Assembly (NCBI GenBank): GCA_022497155.1
Contig: MU385718.1
Coordinates: forward strand, 496,001 to 560,000
DNA length: 64,000 nt
Direction: 5' to 3'
From: Whalleya microplaca
Lineage: Eukaryota > Ascomycota > Sordariomycetes > Xylariales > Xylariaceae
The notes under the pieces are model-generated. The model worked only from the letters and a program-made list of their open reading frames with translations, was not told where the DNA came from and made no database searches. The position numbers and the translations under genes were made by a program. This document shows positions 36,856-51,803 of the stretch, in pieces. Each line of letters starts with the position of its first letter. Position 1 is the stretch's first letter.

Positions 36856-37673
36856 AAATGAAACCGGGGCAGTTCTAAAAAAGGGTGGCTATTGTTGATA
36901 ATACTTATATATCTCAGAAAGGTCACAGGCTAAGAAGACAGTTACCTTGACCAGCAGGAAAGATATTCTACAAGAAGGCACTGTAACATGTTATAATGGT
37001 TGATAAGGTACACTAAAATCTATAAATACTTAAATGAGGAATAGGAAATATGGGTGAAGTGCGATAAGCCGACAAGGTGTGTGGGTGGATAATATTAGGT
37101 TTGAAAACATCATGAGGGATAGCATAGTTATTTAACTCTGTTTTATAGACTGGAAAGCCATATCTATTATTCAATGTTTGGAAATTATATAGCTACATGG
37201 CTAAGGCCAACGTCGACTATTATTCCACTTTAGTACCATGGGATATTCTTTAGCCAGTACACTGTACATAGAGCCTCTTAAAATCAAAACATAATACTTG
37301 ATTCTATATAGACGCTATACAACTTGAATATATGTATACAATTAAAATTAAAATTAACAAAGTATACGCAACAGGTTCTACTGTAATACATTACAGGGAA
37401 TATAATGAGCTAGGTACACTATGATCCTAAGCGAAGTTCGCATGTCGAGCTTGCTTTGGGCTTGAACGAGCACCAACACTGAAACTTACAAGATGTGATT
37501 GTATATTTGGAAAACGTTCAAGTTCATATATGTAATAGCTATCCATTGAATGACCAAATTACCACTATGTCCCTACACTCAAGTACGTTTGCCTGACCGT
37601 ATAAAACCAGAATTGCGACCAAATACACAATCCAAAGATAATAAGCTTCTAGTCATGACCCCCAAAAAAACTA
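36856..37673. other. Intergenic spacer, AT-leaning 3' flanks
   Basis: The region between the ends of two converging genes (Cys-rich protein and beta-galactosidase) is somewhat AT-rich, with no open frame or structure worth calling. Confidence 0.5.
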
Positions 37674-41101
<3,428 letters not shown>

Positions 41102-42282
41102 TTTATTAAACTTTTTCACCGAATGTAAGTCAAATTGGGAACGACTGAAGTCAATTGGTGTAAGTTTTTACATCTGTAGTTATCAGCTTCCACCTTTATT
41201 TTCACAATTGCATCGAGCAGTGAGCTAGACTGGGCTGGCAACGAACTTATATCTTATGAAGAGTGGGGTTGAGCTCGTTCCAGGGATATTATAGTCTCTA
41301 TAATGCTGTGGGATACGCTTGTGCCTCGCATGAGACCATTGGATCTTGAACATCGGGAAAGTAGTACATTCCCGGTCTCACGACGCCCCTCGTGGTTTGG
41401 TTCTACTAGTCACCACTCACAACATTTAGCATAGTGTTCGCCCGCCCCGAATTGGAGAGCTACCCCTCTATAGCCCCTCTCCGGCTGTCCCACTTCAATT
41501 ACTTGGCAGCGGGTGCGCCAATGAAGTGCGTTATACCATTTACGACGTTGGGGTAGGGCGTCGGTCCGAGTCCGGGGATATCGGGGCCGTGGTGGACTCG
41601 AGCGCATTACGGAGTCGCAGGGGCGATTCTCCGGGGATAGTTCTCTTCGATATGACCTGTTGGGCTTTGAGACTATTTATTAAAGTCACACCACGATGTC
41701 AACCTCACCATAAGAATGACATAGGACCGACTACGTTTGCTACCGATTAGCTAACGGCGCATAATTGATCGAGACCTACACTATCGGGACCCCTAGGTAT
41801 AGAGAACAAGAGAGCGCAGCATCGGGTGAAACGAAGGCGTCCCGACGGCGACGGCGTATAACCTTAGACCGTTAGTGTTCCTCTACTGAATAACGAACAT
41901 CGTGCCTTGAACAATTTGAATCGTAGAGTCGTAGACAGACAATTAAATTTGAAGCCAAATCCCAATGACACGTACGTTTAAGACGAGTCTTTAAACGGTG
42001 AAGTGCGCTTAATTATTCAGTCGATAAGGTATAAGTGCGATGTATTGATATATATCCATTCCGTAAAGCGTTCGAAGCCATGAAGGGTCATGATCATATC
42101 GTCATCTTCTATCGATCTAACCTACTACGACAACCTCCGGGGGGTCTATGCGTGCAGTCTATCCCGGCATTCCGGTTCCCCGCTTTCTCCACGTTATACT
42201 AGATCGCCCACACAACAGCCAGAGGGTGCCATTCTCCTTCTCTCCCCACGGTCCGTACCGGTCCGATGTACCCTTCGTCGTT
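41102..42282. promoter_or_regulatory. Divergent promoter region between beta-galactosidase and Zn2Cys6 gene
   Basis: 1.18 kb between two divergent starts. It holds the 10-bp direct repeat tccggggata at 41,571-41,580 and 41,630-41,639, further CGG/CCG triplets nearby (cgtcggtccgag, ttacggagtcgc), and CCCCT runs at about 41,461-41,482. CGG triplets are the usual half-site of Zn2Cys6 regulators. A perfect inverted repeat ttatagtctctataa lies near 41,289. Small open frames here have no coding support. The regulatory role is inferred only. Confidence 0.4.
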
Positions 42283-44527
42283 ATGGAAGAGCCCACGCGA
42301 AAGCGCCTTCGGACCTCGCATGCAGTAAGAGCCTCATCGTCCTCGGGATGGTCCGTAAGCAACGTAGGAATGACACCCGTGTAGTGCGACATATGCAGGT
42401 CTCGAAAGATCAGGTACTTATGCTACACTCTAGCCGTGAGGTCTTTTCGACGCGTGCGTCAGCTGATTCGGCTCTATTAGATGCGATGGCAACCAGCCAT
42501 GTGCTTCTTGCGCAAGCGCGAAGCAAGAATGCTCGTATGGATCGGAGGCGAACACGTCAGTTTCCTCTGCCTTAGCCGAGTACCTAGAAGAGTCCATGTT
42601 GATATTTGCCCAGTCGAGGGAAAAGCGATCTCATCCTTGAGGGAGTTCTCAGAGTTGAGCAGCTACTGCAGGATATGAACTTAAATTTAGTATGCATAAA
42701 TGACTCTTCCCGTCGGACCGTTACTGAATTGGCGGTAGCGATCACCTCAGAGCCCTTCCGTTCCTAGTCCCGCGACAGCCGTGCCATTGGCGCCCAAAAG
42801 TGTCTCGACAGAGTCGGTACGGTCCAACCAGAACGCCAACTTGGAGAATGCGATACTGGACTCGCTTCATACGTCGACGACGGAGTCCATCTTGTCGTGG
42901 TCGTATTTCGATGCTTTCCCGTCCCTCCGCCAGAACTATGTCTCAATTTTCCAGCTCGAGCAATCGCGCAGTCGGTTGCCCATACGTATGAACTCGATGG
43001 ACCCCTATCTTTCTAGTGTTGACCTCGATTCCGTCTTGAGTGCTTTCCAGCAAGGTGTCAACTTCTGGTACCCAACCCTGTCATTGACACAGCTCGATGC
43101 CGTAAGGACGGTCGTGGCCCAGGGTCTGCTAGACAGTACGGACCCTACATCGAGCTGCTGTGCGCAGCTGGTGATGGCGCTCGGGTGCGCCAGCGATGTC
43201 GCGAGTGGGCTCATGGGTCGAGAAGACGTGCCCGCCAGTCGAGAAGAGGGCGAGTATAACAGCGCCAGACGGACTATGGCGGACGTGTACTTCGACGGTG
43301 CCATCAAGATGATGCCCACGGCCCATACCGACATGACCTGCACAGCCGTGCAGTGCCTGTTCTTCACTGCGTGAGTTTCCGGTAAACGGGTTGACCTTGC
43401 CAACGCACACTAATTACCTAGACTTTATTTTGCCTATCTGCGAAGGCCGCTACAGGCGTGGAACTACATCCACGATACTGCAGCCAAGTGTCTGCTTCTT
43501 CTGTCATACCCGCCGGTGAACGAGCCGAACGAGAACCAAGAATGTCTCCGTCGGATATTCTGGGCTTGCTACATCCTGGAAAGGTAAGACTTGAGCCTTC
43601 AAATATAGTAATTTTGGAGATGATGACATGACATTGACCGAAGCTGCAATTAGTGACTACATGGCCGAGCTGTCTGCCCTCCCGCAGAGTGGCATAGCGC
43701 GCATTGAGTCGTCAATTCCTCTCCCCGGCACCTACATCTCGCACCAGGAGTCTCACGACAATGAGCACGCGGCTCTGTATTTCCTTGCGTGCATCTCCAT
43801 GCGCCGTCTGTTGAACCGCGTCCATCAGTTGCTCTACGCGCGAGACTCGGGTGCCGCGACAGATATCTCGCGGTTCCCGGCCATTGTCACGGAGCTGGAC
43901 CACCAGCTGGAGGAGTGGCGTACCGTGCTGCCATACGTATTCAGTTTCAGCACGGCTGACAGTGTGGAGCATGCCAGCGAGTGGAGCGGGTTCTTGCGGC
44001 AGCGATATCTCACTTGCAAGAGCGTGATCTACAGGCCCTATCTCGCATGGCTCCTCGCCAACGGCCCCGCGGGTGGTGGGTTAGAGCGGGATGCCATCGT
44101 ATCCGGGTCGAAGGTGTGTCTGGATGCGTGCACCTTTCACATCCTCGGGCTCACTGGGTTTGCGCACACTGTGCTGGTTGATACGTGGATCTGTGTTATG
44201 TCGTAAGTCTATGCCATAATCAAACCGATACAAGACTAACCGAGGCTCAGAATGACCACCGCGATGATGATCCTGCTAGCTACGTGCCACTCGGTCCGTC
44301 AACTGACCCACCTCCGACACGATATCATGCGCACCGGCCCGCATCTCCGCAAGGTCTTTCGCCGATGGCAGGAAGTGCTGGCGAGTCCGGAATCCCCGAG
44401 TGTGGAACAGGGTATGAGAATCATCTACGAGACAGAGCGGCTCATGCAGGGGTTGGGTCGGCCGGGTAATCTCGCCGACGAAGAAGTCGAAGTGGCCGCT
44501 TCGATGTGTTCAATGACGAGAGAATAA
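42283..44527 (+). CDS. Zn2Cys6 (Gal4-type) fungal transcription factor
   Basis: Eight exons: 42,283-42,324, 42,385-42,413, 42,481-42,591, 42,653-42,689, 42,751-43,370, 43,422-43,583, 43,654-44,202 and 44,251-44,527, giving 608 residues. The zinc cluster spans residues 15-41 with exact C-x2-C-x6-C-x5-C-x2-C-x6-C spacing (CDICRSRKIR in the 29-nt exon 2, then CDGNQPCASC). A short linker follows, then the middle homology region (YNSARRTMADVYFDGAI, FAYLRRPLQAWNYIHDTAAKC, CLRRIFWACYILERSDYMAELSALPQSGI). Downstream segments such as RQRYLTCKSVIYRPYLAWLL are typical of fungal-specific regulators. It should act in the nucleus. Exon 3's donor is weak: GT at 42,592 or 42,598 both keep frame. It diverges from the GH2 gene, suggesting but not proving a regulatory link. 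Confidence 0.87.
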
Positions 44528-45023
44528 CCTTGCTTCAAGATTGATTCGCTTCTGGGTTTGATAGTCTCCTGTGACATTACTTAAAGACCAGCTTTTGGGA
44601 ATGTCAGGTTATATTTCTTCGACGCCCAATGTAATAACATTACCTACTTAGGGCATAATATATAATTTGTTGACAATCCAGTACGTTTCAAGGCTATAAA
44701 TTAATCCGAGATTCTAAATCAGTTTAATACCCATATAAGTCATGCAAGCCGTCGAATCCCCATATGCTCATCCAGCCTTTTAGTGAGATGTTACACGTAC
44801 ACCGAAGCAACACCAATATGCACATTCAGTACATCACTTCCAAATATATCATTGGCCATAACTTCATTAACAGATGCCCTTGTCATGCTTTTCATGTCTC
44901 ATTCGTTGTCATACGCCATCATCACGTTGTTCAATATAGAAGAAGCGACTAGGCAAGCCATATTCTAGAACTAAGTACGTTGTCAGACTCGGAGCGCGAC
45001 GACGATCGATAGCCGTGAAAATC
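44528..45023. other. Intergenic spacer between converging genes
   Basis: 3' flanks of the regulator (+) and the DUF3292 gene (-). AT-leaning, with no gene or notable structure. Confidence 0.5.
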
Positions 45024-47180
45024 TCACCAAGCCTCCCACTTCTGCCCTCCCATCGCAACGAGCCGATTGAAAAGCTCGTCTCTCAGCGGCAGTGCCGTGA
45101 TCCGCGTGACGCAACCCCTCCTGTCGGTAATCTCCAACCCATCAGCAACCTCCCTCCCCAGCGACCAGCCCACGACGATCTTCGACTTCCACCCCAGCCC
45201 GCCGACCTTCTTGAGGCCGGCAATGTCGCCCACGGCAATGCTCCACAGCGGATGCAGGTCCTCGCGCTCGGCGGAGCCGATCCGCTCGATCGTCGAATCC
45301 GTGCTGAACGCGACGGCGGGGATCGTGGCCTTCGTCGTGATGTACACGTGCCCCTTGTGGCCCTCATACCTCGCCTGGAAGTCCACGGGCCCGGAGACTA
45401 GATTCGCGTTTGCACGGGGTACGGCACCCAGACGATACTTCGCCGGGCGCGAACCCGCTTTCGCGCGCGCGTGGTCCGCGCCCATGGCCGTCTTGACCGC
45501 GCCCTTCGTGGTCCCCTTGAAGAAGCCCAGGATCTTGCTCCCGCGCCTGCCGTGCTTCGCGCCCTTGGCCGCGTCGATGTCCGCGCCGCCGGTCTCGTGC
45601 GCGGTCTGCGGGTCGTGCGCCATGGCGGCTTGCAGCTCCGAGTCGGTTGCGTTTAGCGGCGGCTCCGCGCCTGTGGCTCTTAGTTCGGCGTCGGTAATTT
45701 CCACCGGCTTGTCGGGGGGTGGCGAGTTGACGCGCGGTGGCGGCGGTAAGGGCGCTTTGTTGGCTTCGCCGATGCGCAGCAGGGTGAGTGTTAGTTGCGC
45801 GTTCGTCGGTACGCCCTTGAGGATGGTGTTGCGGAGCTCGAGAAGCTTCTCCCAGTGGGGGTAGTTTCGGTTCAGCCATGTCAGACCGCGCGTGATGACG
45901 GGATCCCCGAAGAAACCGAAGCCGATTCCGAACGTAGCTCCTTTCACGAAAACGTATGAAGATAGGAAGATAGAGACGAGGACAAGGGGCACGACTAGAG
46001 CAGCAAGTCTCAATCTATAGATATCCTTAGGAAATGGCGGCGTAGGTGAGAGCGCGTTCGCGAACCGCTCCCACGTGTCCGACACATCGGCAATCCCGTG
46101 CATGATAGGTCGCATCTTTGTCCACATCGCGTTTTCGACTGGAATTTTGGTGTTATCGTGCTTTGATCCTGGCCGACCACCAGCTGCCACATCTTTCGCC
46201 TCGGCTGCCGTCACCGCCAACCCGGTAGGATCCGGCACACTGTCGTCAGGGGAGCCATCCTCCGTCGGAGGGTCGGCTTGCAGATTCTTGCCCGTTGCGC
46301 TCGTGACGACGATGGAGGTGAAGCCGTTGAAGAAACTGCTCGCCTCCTGTTCCACCGCCTCACCCTTGTGGTGCTCTGGCGCACCGGTAGCGCTGTCGAC
46401 GCTGCCGAGAACACCGGCCTTGGGCTTCTGTACGCCACCAGATGTACTATCGACGAGCGCAATCGGCGCCGGAGGGAAGAGCGCCTTCCTGGACGGCGGG
46501 TACACGATGAGAGCAATTATTGTCACGGTGAGCAATGGAACGATGAAGTCGAACATCCAAGCGATGAAGTAGGCCGCGCAGAAGCATGAAGTACGACGGG
46601 TCTCGCGCCATGATCGTAATCGTGCCACGTGCTTGACGGCAGCCAGCAATCCGACTACGACGGACATGTAGAAACGCTCGACGGTCGCCCGGAGCTTGTC
46701 AGGGGAGAATTCCTCCTCATCGGCGATATTCAGGTCCAAGTTTCCGGGCACAGAATTAGGGACCTCCTTCACATGGTACATTTGCTGCGATTTGTTAGCT
46801 GCGCTGGCTTTTGTCGCTTATTGTATGATCTGAGGGCATGCCTTATTAAATCGACGGATTAACAGCCACAAGTCCTCATTGTCCATGCCACCGACTAAAG
46901 GCGCAGCGATGTTCTCCTTCTTCTCATTCCAGCCCAGATCGGCTACTTCATCATCCCGAGACTCCTGTACTACGCCCTTCTCCTCATGATCATCCGTGGC
47001 TAATGCATGGGAGAGCGTAGGTTCTTCAGCGAGACTATTTGCGGTCTCGTGCTGTTCTGGGTCGCTCACGGGCTGTGCTGTCGTAGGGACAGGAAGAGCG
47101 TCTGTCAGTGCGGTTCTCAGAGCGGTTCCTAGAGCGTTTCCGCTCGAAGAACCCTCTGGCTTTGTCTCTTCTGCCGCCAT
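45024..47180 (-). CDS. DUF3292-family membrane protein
   Basis: Two exons, 47,180-46,842 and 46,784-45,024, give 699 residues. The conserved block PLVGGMDNEDLWLLIRRFNK continues across the intron into QMYHVKEVP and LDLNIADEEEFSPDKLR, which I recognise as the fungal DUF3292 family. Hydrophobic segments lie near 179-208 (AAYFIAWMFDFIVPLLTVTI) and 372-404. Low-complexity acidic/Pro-rich linkers separate them from a C-terminal lipid- or protein-binding-like domain (about 560-699). The intron is GC-AG: AAG then GCATGC...GCTAAC...CGCAG. Without it the frame ends within nine codons, and the splice rebuilds the conserved RRFNKQMYHVK. Function is unknown; an organelle-membrane role is possible. Met at 47,180 is chosen because it starts the acidic N-terminus typical of the family. 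Confidence 0.82.
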
Positions 47181-48182
47181 TAGGGATTGCCGTGCCGAGT
47201 CTTGGGAGAGTGTCCAGCCAACCGACTTATCAACGTGGTCTAATTCTTTTGTAAAAGCATATAGGATAATTTCAACTACAGAGAGAACAGCACGTCTATG
47301 AATACATGTTGTTGCCTTGGGTATGCCATGATTTAAAGCTGGATCCTGGCCTGAAAAGGGCTGAAAAACTGCTTCCAGCTGCTTTGGATCCAATGACGTC
47401 GATGGCTTCTCTTTAGAACAAAGCCTAGGCGTGCGGCAGTCATGATCAGAGACATGATTCTATTTAGCGTGCCGCGACAAGCGACATTCTTCGCAGAATG
47501 GCCCATCGCTAGGTGAACCTGAGTCATTGTTATCCTTGGAGAGATCGTTCTCCAGGTCTGCATCGTGATTATAAAAGGGATATGCGGCACACGGCAACAA
47601 TCCACTTGAATCCTGCCAACTTCTTCATCAACAGGCTGATTGACCTGTTAGAATGAGGTGTCACCGGATCTTTTCAGCCGCACATGCGATCGATCTGCCT
47701 GCAGAACTTAATCTGCGTCGCAGAAGTCTAACTTAAAAACAGGAATGACAATGTGGGGAACGTTAACGGGTCATTCCGTTACCAGACGGCCGGGATGGAG
47801 GGAACTCGGTACCTCGGAGTTGACGTCAAGGTATTGATTATTCGTGTACCGAGAAATAGGCTCGATGGAAAATAGTCGAAGCTGAGTGAGTTTTTCACTC
47901 TCGCCTCCCTTCGTCATGTTGCGGTCGCATCTGCAGGTGGTTGTATCCCCACTCATTATGACATTTCGGAACTTTGGTCCTTGCGTATTCTATGACGACA
48001 TATGAGCATCACGATTATGAATTTTGACTGTAGGTGTTACAAAGTGTAGCGAACAGCCATTATGAAGGACGCATTTCAACGAAATATCTGTAAATCGTAC
48101 TTAACGTAGTTTTGTGCTTTTCACTCCAATTGACTTCAATTTATGCGTGAAGAATCATATCAAGAATTGGCAATACTGAGCC
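47181..48182. other. Divergent promoter region, DUF3292 / mannose isomerase
   Basis: 1 kb between two divergent starts. No gene is seen; short frames on either strand lack support. No strong regulatory motif was recognised. Confidence 0.5.
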
Positions 48183-49455
48183 ATGTCGCAAGAACGTGTG
48201 TTCCAGTTGAGCGGTACGTGCAATAGCTATCCCTGGGGGAAGAAGGGGAAGCAGTCACTAGCGGCACAACTATGCGCTCAAACGCCGGGCACGGATTTCC
48301 AGATTAAAGATGACGAGTTCTACTCTGAGATGTGGTTCGGGGACTACCCAGACTTCCCGGCCCGGAAGCTGGATACGGGCGAGCCGCTTGCTGAGGTCCT
48401 ACGACAGAATAAGCAGCAACTCTTGGGGGAAAAGGTCATCGAAAGCTTTGACAGCCAACTGCCATACTTGCCCAAGGTAAGACTAGGCCGACACCAACTA
48501 TCCTGAAAGATGAGAGCTGACGAAGGTTCAGATCCTGTCAATTGCAAAGGCACTGCCATTACAGCTTCACCCCAACAAAGATCTCGCGACTAAACTTCAC
48601 GAGAAGGATCCGGATAACTTTACCGATCCGAACCACAAACCCGAGATCGCGGTAGCGTTAGGCAAGTTCGAGGTGTTCGCGGGATTCAAGCCGCTAGATA
48701 AGATTGCGCCTCTCTTCAAGTTACCGGCGCTTCAACAGTTCAGCTCCAATCAGCAGAGCTCATGGACTGATCAGACGCTGAGGGAAGTGACCCGGAAATT
48801 GCTGAAAGCAGATCTGCAGACAGTCAAGAAGGTGCAAACAGAGCTCTCGAAGACACCGAAAGACCAACTGGGCGACGCGGCCTACATCTTAGATCTTCTA
48901 CCGCGTCTCCAGGACCAATATGGTCCCGAGGATGCCGGCAGCTTAGTAGCCCTCTTGTGCATGAACTTCCTGGTGTTCAATGCCGGCGATGCGGTATGGA
49001 TTCCTGCGGACGGTATTCACGCGTACTTATCCGGCGACATCGTTGAGTGCATGGCACGTAGCAACAATGTTCTGAATTCTGGGTTCTGCCCACCTGGCGA
49101 TCGTAACAATGCCGACTTGTTCGCAGACACCTTGACATTCAAAGCCCACAGCAAGGCGGACGTCTCTCTTCCAAGCCAGAAGAGCAATAGAAGCAAGAAG
49201 GGCAAGACGGTGGTATATAGACCGCCGATGAGCGAGTTCGACATGCTCAAGACGGATCTGGGTGCCGGCGAGAGCGAGGAGCTAATTGCGAGCGAAGGCC
49301 CGGGTGTGCTGATTGTCACCTCAGGAGATGGGGTAATGCATGCGGACAACCATCAGTTCCAGCTAAAAGAGGGCTTCATCTTCTTCATCGCCCCAGGCGT
49401 GCCGGTGAAATGGGAGAGTCAGAATGGGATGCAGATCCACATGGCTGTTGTTTAA
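48183..49455 (+). CDS. Mannose-6-phosphate isomerase, type I (divergent paralogue)
   Basis: Two exons, 48,183-48,476 and 48,532-49,455, with intron GTAAGA...TTCAG and a CTGAC branch site, give 405 residues. The cupin-type fold is recognised by FQLSGTCNSYPWGKKG, the zinc-site motif LPLQLHPNKDLA (Gln, His), HKPEIAVAL (Glu) and IPADGIHAYLSGDIVECMARSNN (His). The enzyme interconverts mannose-6-P and fructose-6-P for GDP-mannose and cell-wall supply. However, the block that in classical enzymes reads RAGxTPKxxD, with the catalytic Arg, is replaced here by NSGFCPPGDRNN. The zinc ligands are intact but catalysis may be altered, so this may be a paralogue rather than the housekeeping enzyme. Cytosolic, with no signal peptide. 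Confidence 0.85.
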
Positions 49456-50433
49456 GTAGATAGACCAGGACCATAGAGACTACATCATTACGCTGGAATG
49501 AATAATGAAACGACTAATTTTATTGTTTTTATTAAGATTTCACACGTCAACTTATGTCGTGAAGATAACTCGTATTGTACCTTGATCGAATAGTGTTTAG
49601 AGTATATTGGGAGCATGTGGAATCAATCGCATAAATATCCATCGTACAATGCAGGTTCTCGGTCGACTCTATTCATATAACGAGACATTTGTCCACTAAA
49701 TAGTCTACCCTGGTCTATAACCTGCGGGACTATGCTTTGACCTTTCGCTTGCGTAACTATTTCCCAAAATAAAGCCGCCCCTGGCTCGGCGAGATACACC
49801 GAAGCATCTTCGGTATTTTGCAGTCTCGAGCACGACGCCTTCTAGTCACGAGTCTATTGAAACCCTCAATGGCACCTAAATCATTGGCGGCATTGAGGCC
49901 ATATACTGGATTCCACCAATTGCGCTTAGCCGACCGTCACAATTGCGATGTTAGCCGTGTAGGCAGGACAGCTTATTCGCTTCGGTAATGGCAGCGTAGC
50001 AAATTCGGACGGAGAATGATCCACCGGCGGCTGTCTCGTCGTATACCCCACAATCACTCCACGCGACGCTCTATACGAGGCATTGGAGGCTTGGGAGGGG
50101 GTTTCTTGGCCGTCTGAACTTCTGAGATTCACTTTAGATCTGGCCGCCAACAGGGGAAAGCGATCAACATCGGGCAACCCAATGGGTCTCCCGTTTACCC
50201 TTAATGGTAATTCAAAATGATGCGTGGCATCGAGGGGGATTCAGGCCGTGGGTCTAGGCCTTCAGCTGCAGGATCAATGGATAAATTGGGGTGCAGGATT
50301 CTATTATATCTTGGTCTTGTGCCTCGTGATAATCCGGGATGCCACGCTTTCTTGATGCTATAGTCGATCATTAAGAGCCACCGACGTCAATCAGTCACCT
50401 GTCATTCTTTCTACCTATCTTCCTGTACAAACC
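49456..50433. other. Intergenic region, no supported gene
   Basis: About 1 kb between two plus-strand genes. A minus-strand frame of 83 codons (50,177-49,926) has no motif and is not called. Confidence 0.5.
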
Positions 50434-51340
50434 ATGTTGCCAACCATGCGCGACCGGGGTCTCTTGAGCCTGCTGCAGGTGCTGAGCGTCACGTCAGCCG
50501 CAGCCGTCACGGTCCATTTATGCGGCGACTCGACGATGGCCAAGGGGGGAGGCGGCTCCGGCTCCGGCACCGAGGGCTGGGGCGAATACCTCCAGTACAG
50601 CCTGAGCGCGGACTACACCGTGCACAACGCGGCGATCGGTGGTAGAAGCGCCAGGTCGTTCACGCGAGAGGGCCGCTTCACGGAGGTCGCCGGCGTGGTC
50701 AAGTCGGGCGATTGGGTCGTCATCGAGTTCGGCCACAACGACGGCGGCAGTCTGACGCCCACGGACAACGGGCGGACGGACTGTTCCGGCGATGGCGATG
50801 AGACGTGCACGACGACGTATAATGGCGTTACCGAGACCGTCTTGACGTATCCCGCTTACTATAAGAATGCGGCGCAGTTGATGCTCGACAAGGGCGCCAA
50901 GGTGATCTTGAGTTCTCCCACACCTAACAACGTGTGCGAGACTGGCACGTGCAGCTGGTCCGAATCCCGATTTGACACCTATGCCTCGTAAGTGCTTAGA
51001 TGGTCGATATCAGTCGAGAGAGTTGATCTGCTGACTTTTTTGAAGGCTTGCGGCGTCTCAGCTAGGGGGAACGGCGAAGGGAGTCTACCATGTGCCGCAT
51101 GGCGCCTACGCCGCCCAGGTGATGATCAACTTGGGTGCCACAACTGTCAACGCGAACTATCCAAAGGATCATACTCACACTGGACCCTACATGGCGGATG
51201 TCATGGCTGGAGCCTTTGCGTTGGGTCTGAAGTGTGGAACCTCTGAACTGGGCTCAGCCGGTATCAAGAATACGACCGAGTCGCTAACGTCAGCCTCTTT
51301 TGGGCCTTGTATATCTTACAATAGCTCGGTCCCTATTTGA
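50434..51340 (+). CDS. Secreted GDSL esterase, rhamnogalacturonan acetylesterase type (CE12)
   Basis: Two exons, 50,434-50,987 and 51,046-51,340, with intron GTAAGT...TGAAG and a CTGAC branch site, give 282 residues. An N-terminal hydrophobic stretch ([17 protein letters not shown]) is the signal peptide. SGNH-hydrolase blocks appear in order: GDSTMAKGG (nucleophile Ser), GGRSARS (oxyanion Gly), FGHNDGG (oxyanion Asn) and [17 protein letters not shown] (catalytic Asp and His). This set and the length match fungal rhamnogalacturonan acetylesterases, which remove acetyl groups from pectin hairy regions outside the cell. Met at 50,446 is an alternative start that leaves a more compact signal peptide. 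The C-terminal tail carries two late Cys and glycosylation sequons. Confidence 0.88.
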
Positions 51341-51803
51341 TTTCTTGATTAGTACTTGTTGATAAATACTCAACCATAGCCCATCATGAACGCTATATCT
51401 CGTTAGTGTGGCTCCAGTGGTGAGCATGTGAATGACTTCATAGTGCGATTCTTGGATTCATTCATTATGAAAGCTGAGCCTGACCCCGTGATACCAATTC
51501 ATAATAGTTGAAGCTGTTATGCCAAGGCCTTGTGCTATACTACGACGAATGTACGCTAACGGGTTTTTGTAAAAGCCCGAAGACACCTCCAACCCGGTTG
51601 ATTGGAGACCGATCATTGCTCCTCATCGTATCTTAATATAGTATACCCGAGTAACTCTTGTCTCGCGGTCTTTTCTCAAAATCACAAAACGTCTTACGAT
51701 TAGGACTCGTCGGCTCTTGGGGGGGGGGTTCAAGGGTATCATCGTCTAGCGATTCGCCCTTTTAGCTATGAGGAAGACATCATTCAATCTCGCTGTATCA
51801 CCG
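51341..51803. other. Spacer between converging genes
   Basis: 3' flanks of the esterase (+) and of a secreted unknown (-). A G-run occurs at about 51,720-51,728. No gene is seen. Confidence 0.45.

Noticed and set aside
42781..44527. Regulator lacking a DNA-binding domain, starting near 42,781
   Set aside because: Upstream exons restore a perfect Zn2Cys6 motif in frame, and 42,781 is a GTG codon inside an exon.
45067..45864. 265-codon frame antisense to the DUF3292 gene
   Set aside because: A shadow of the real exon on the minus strand; no motif.
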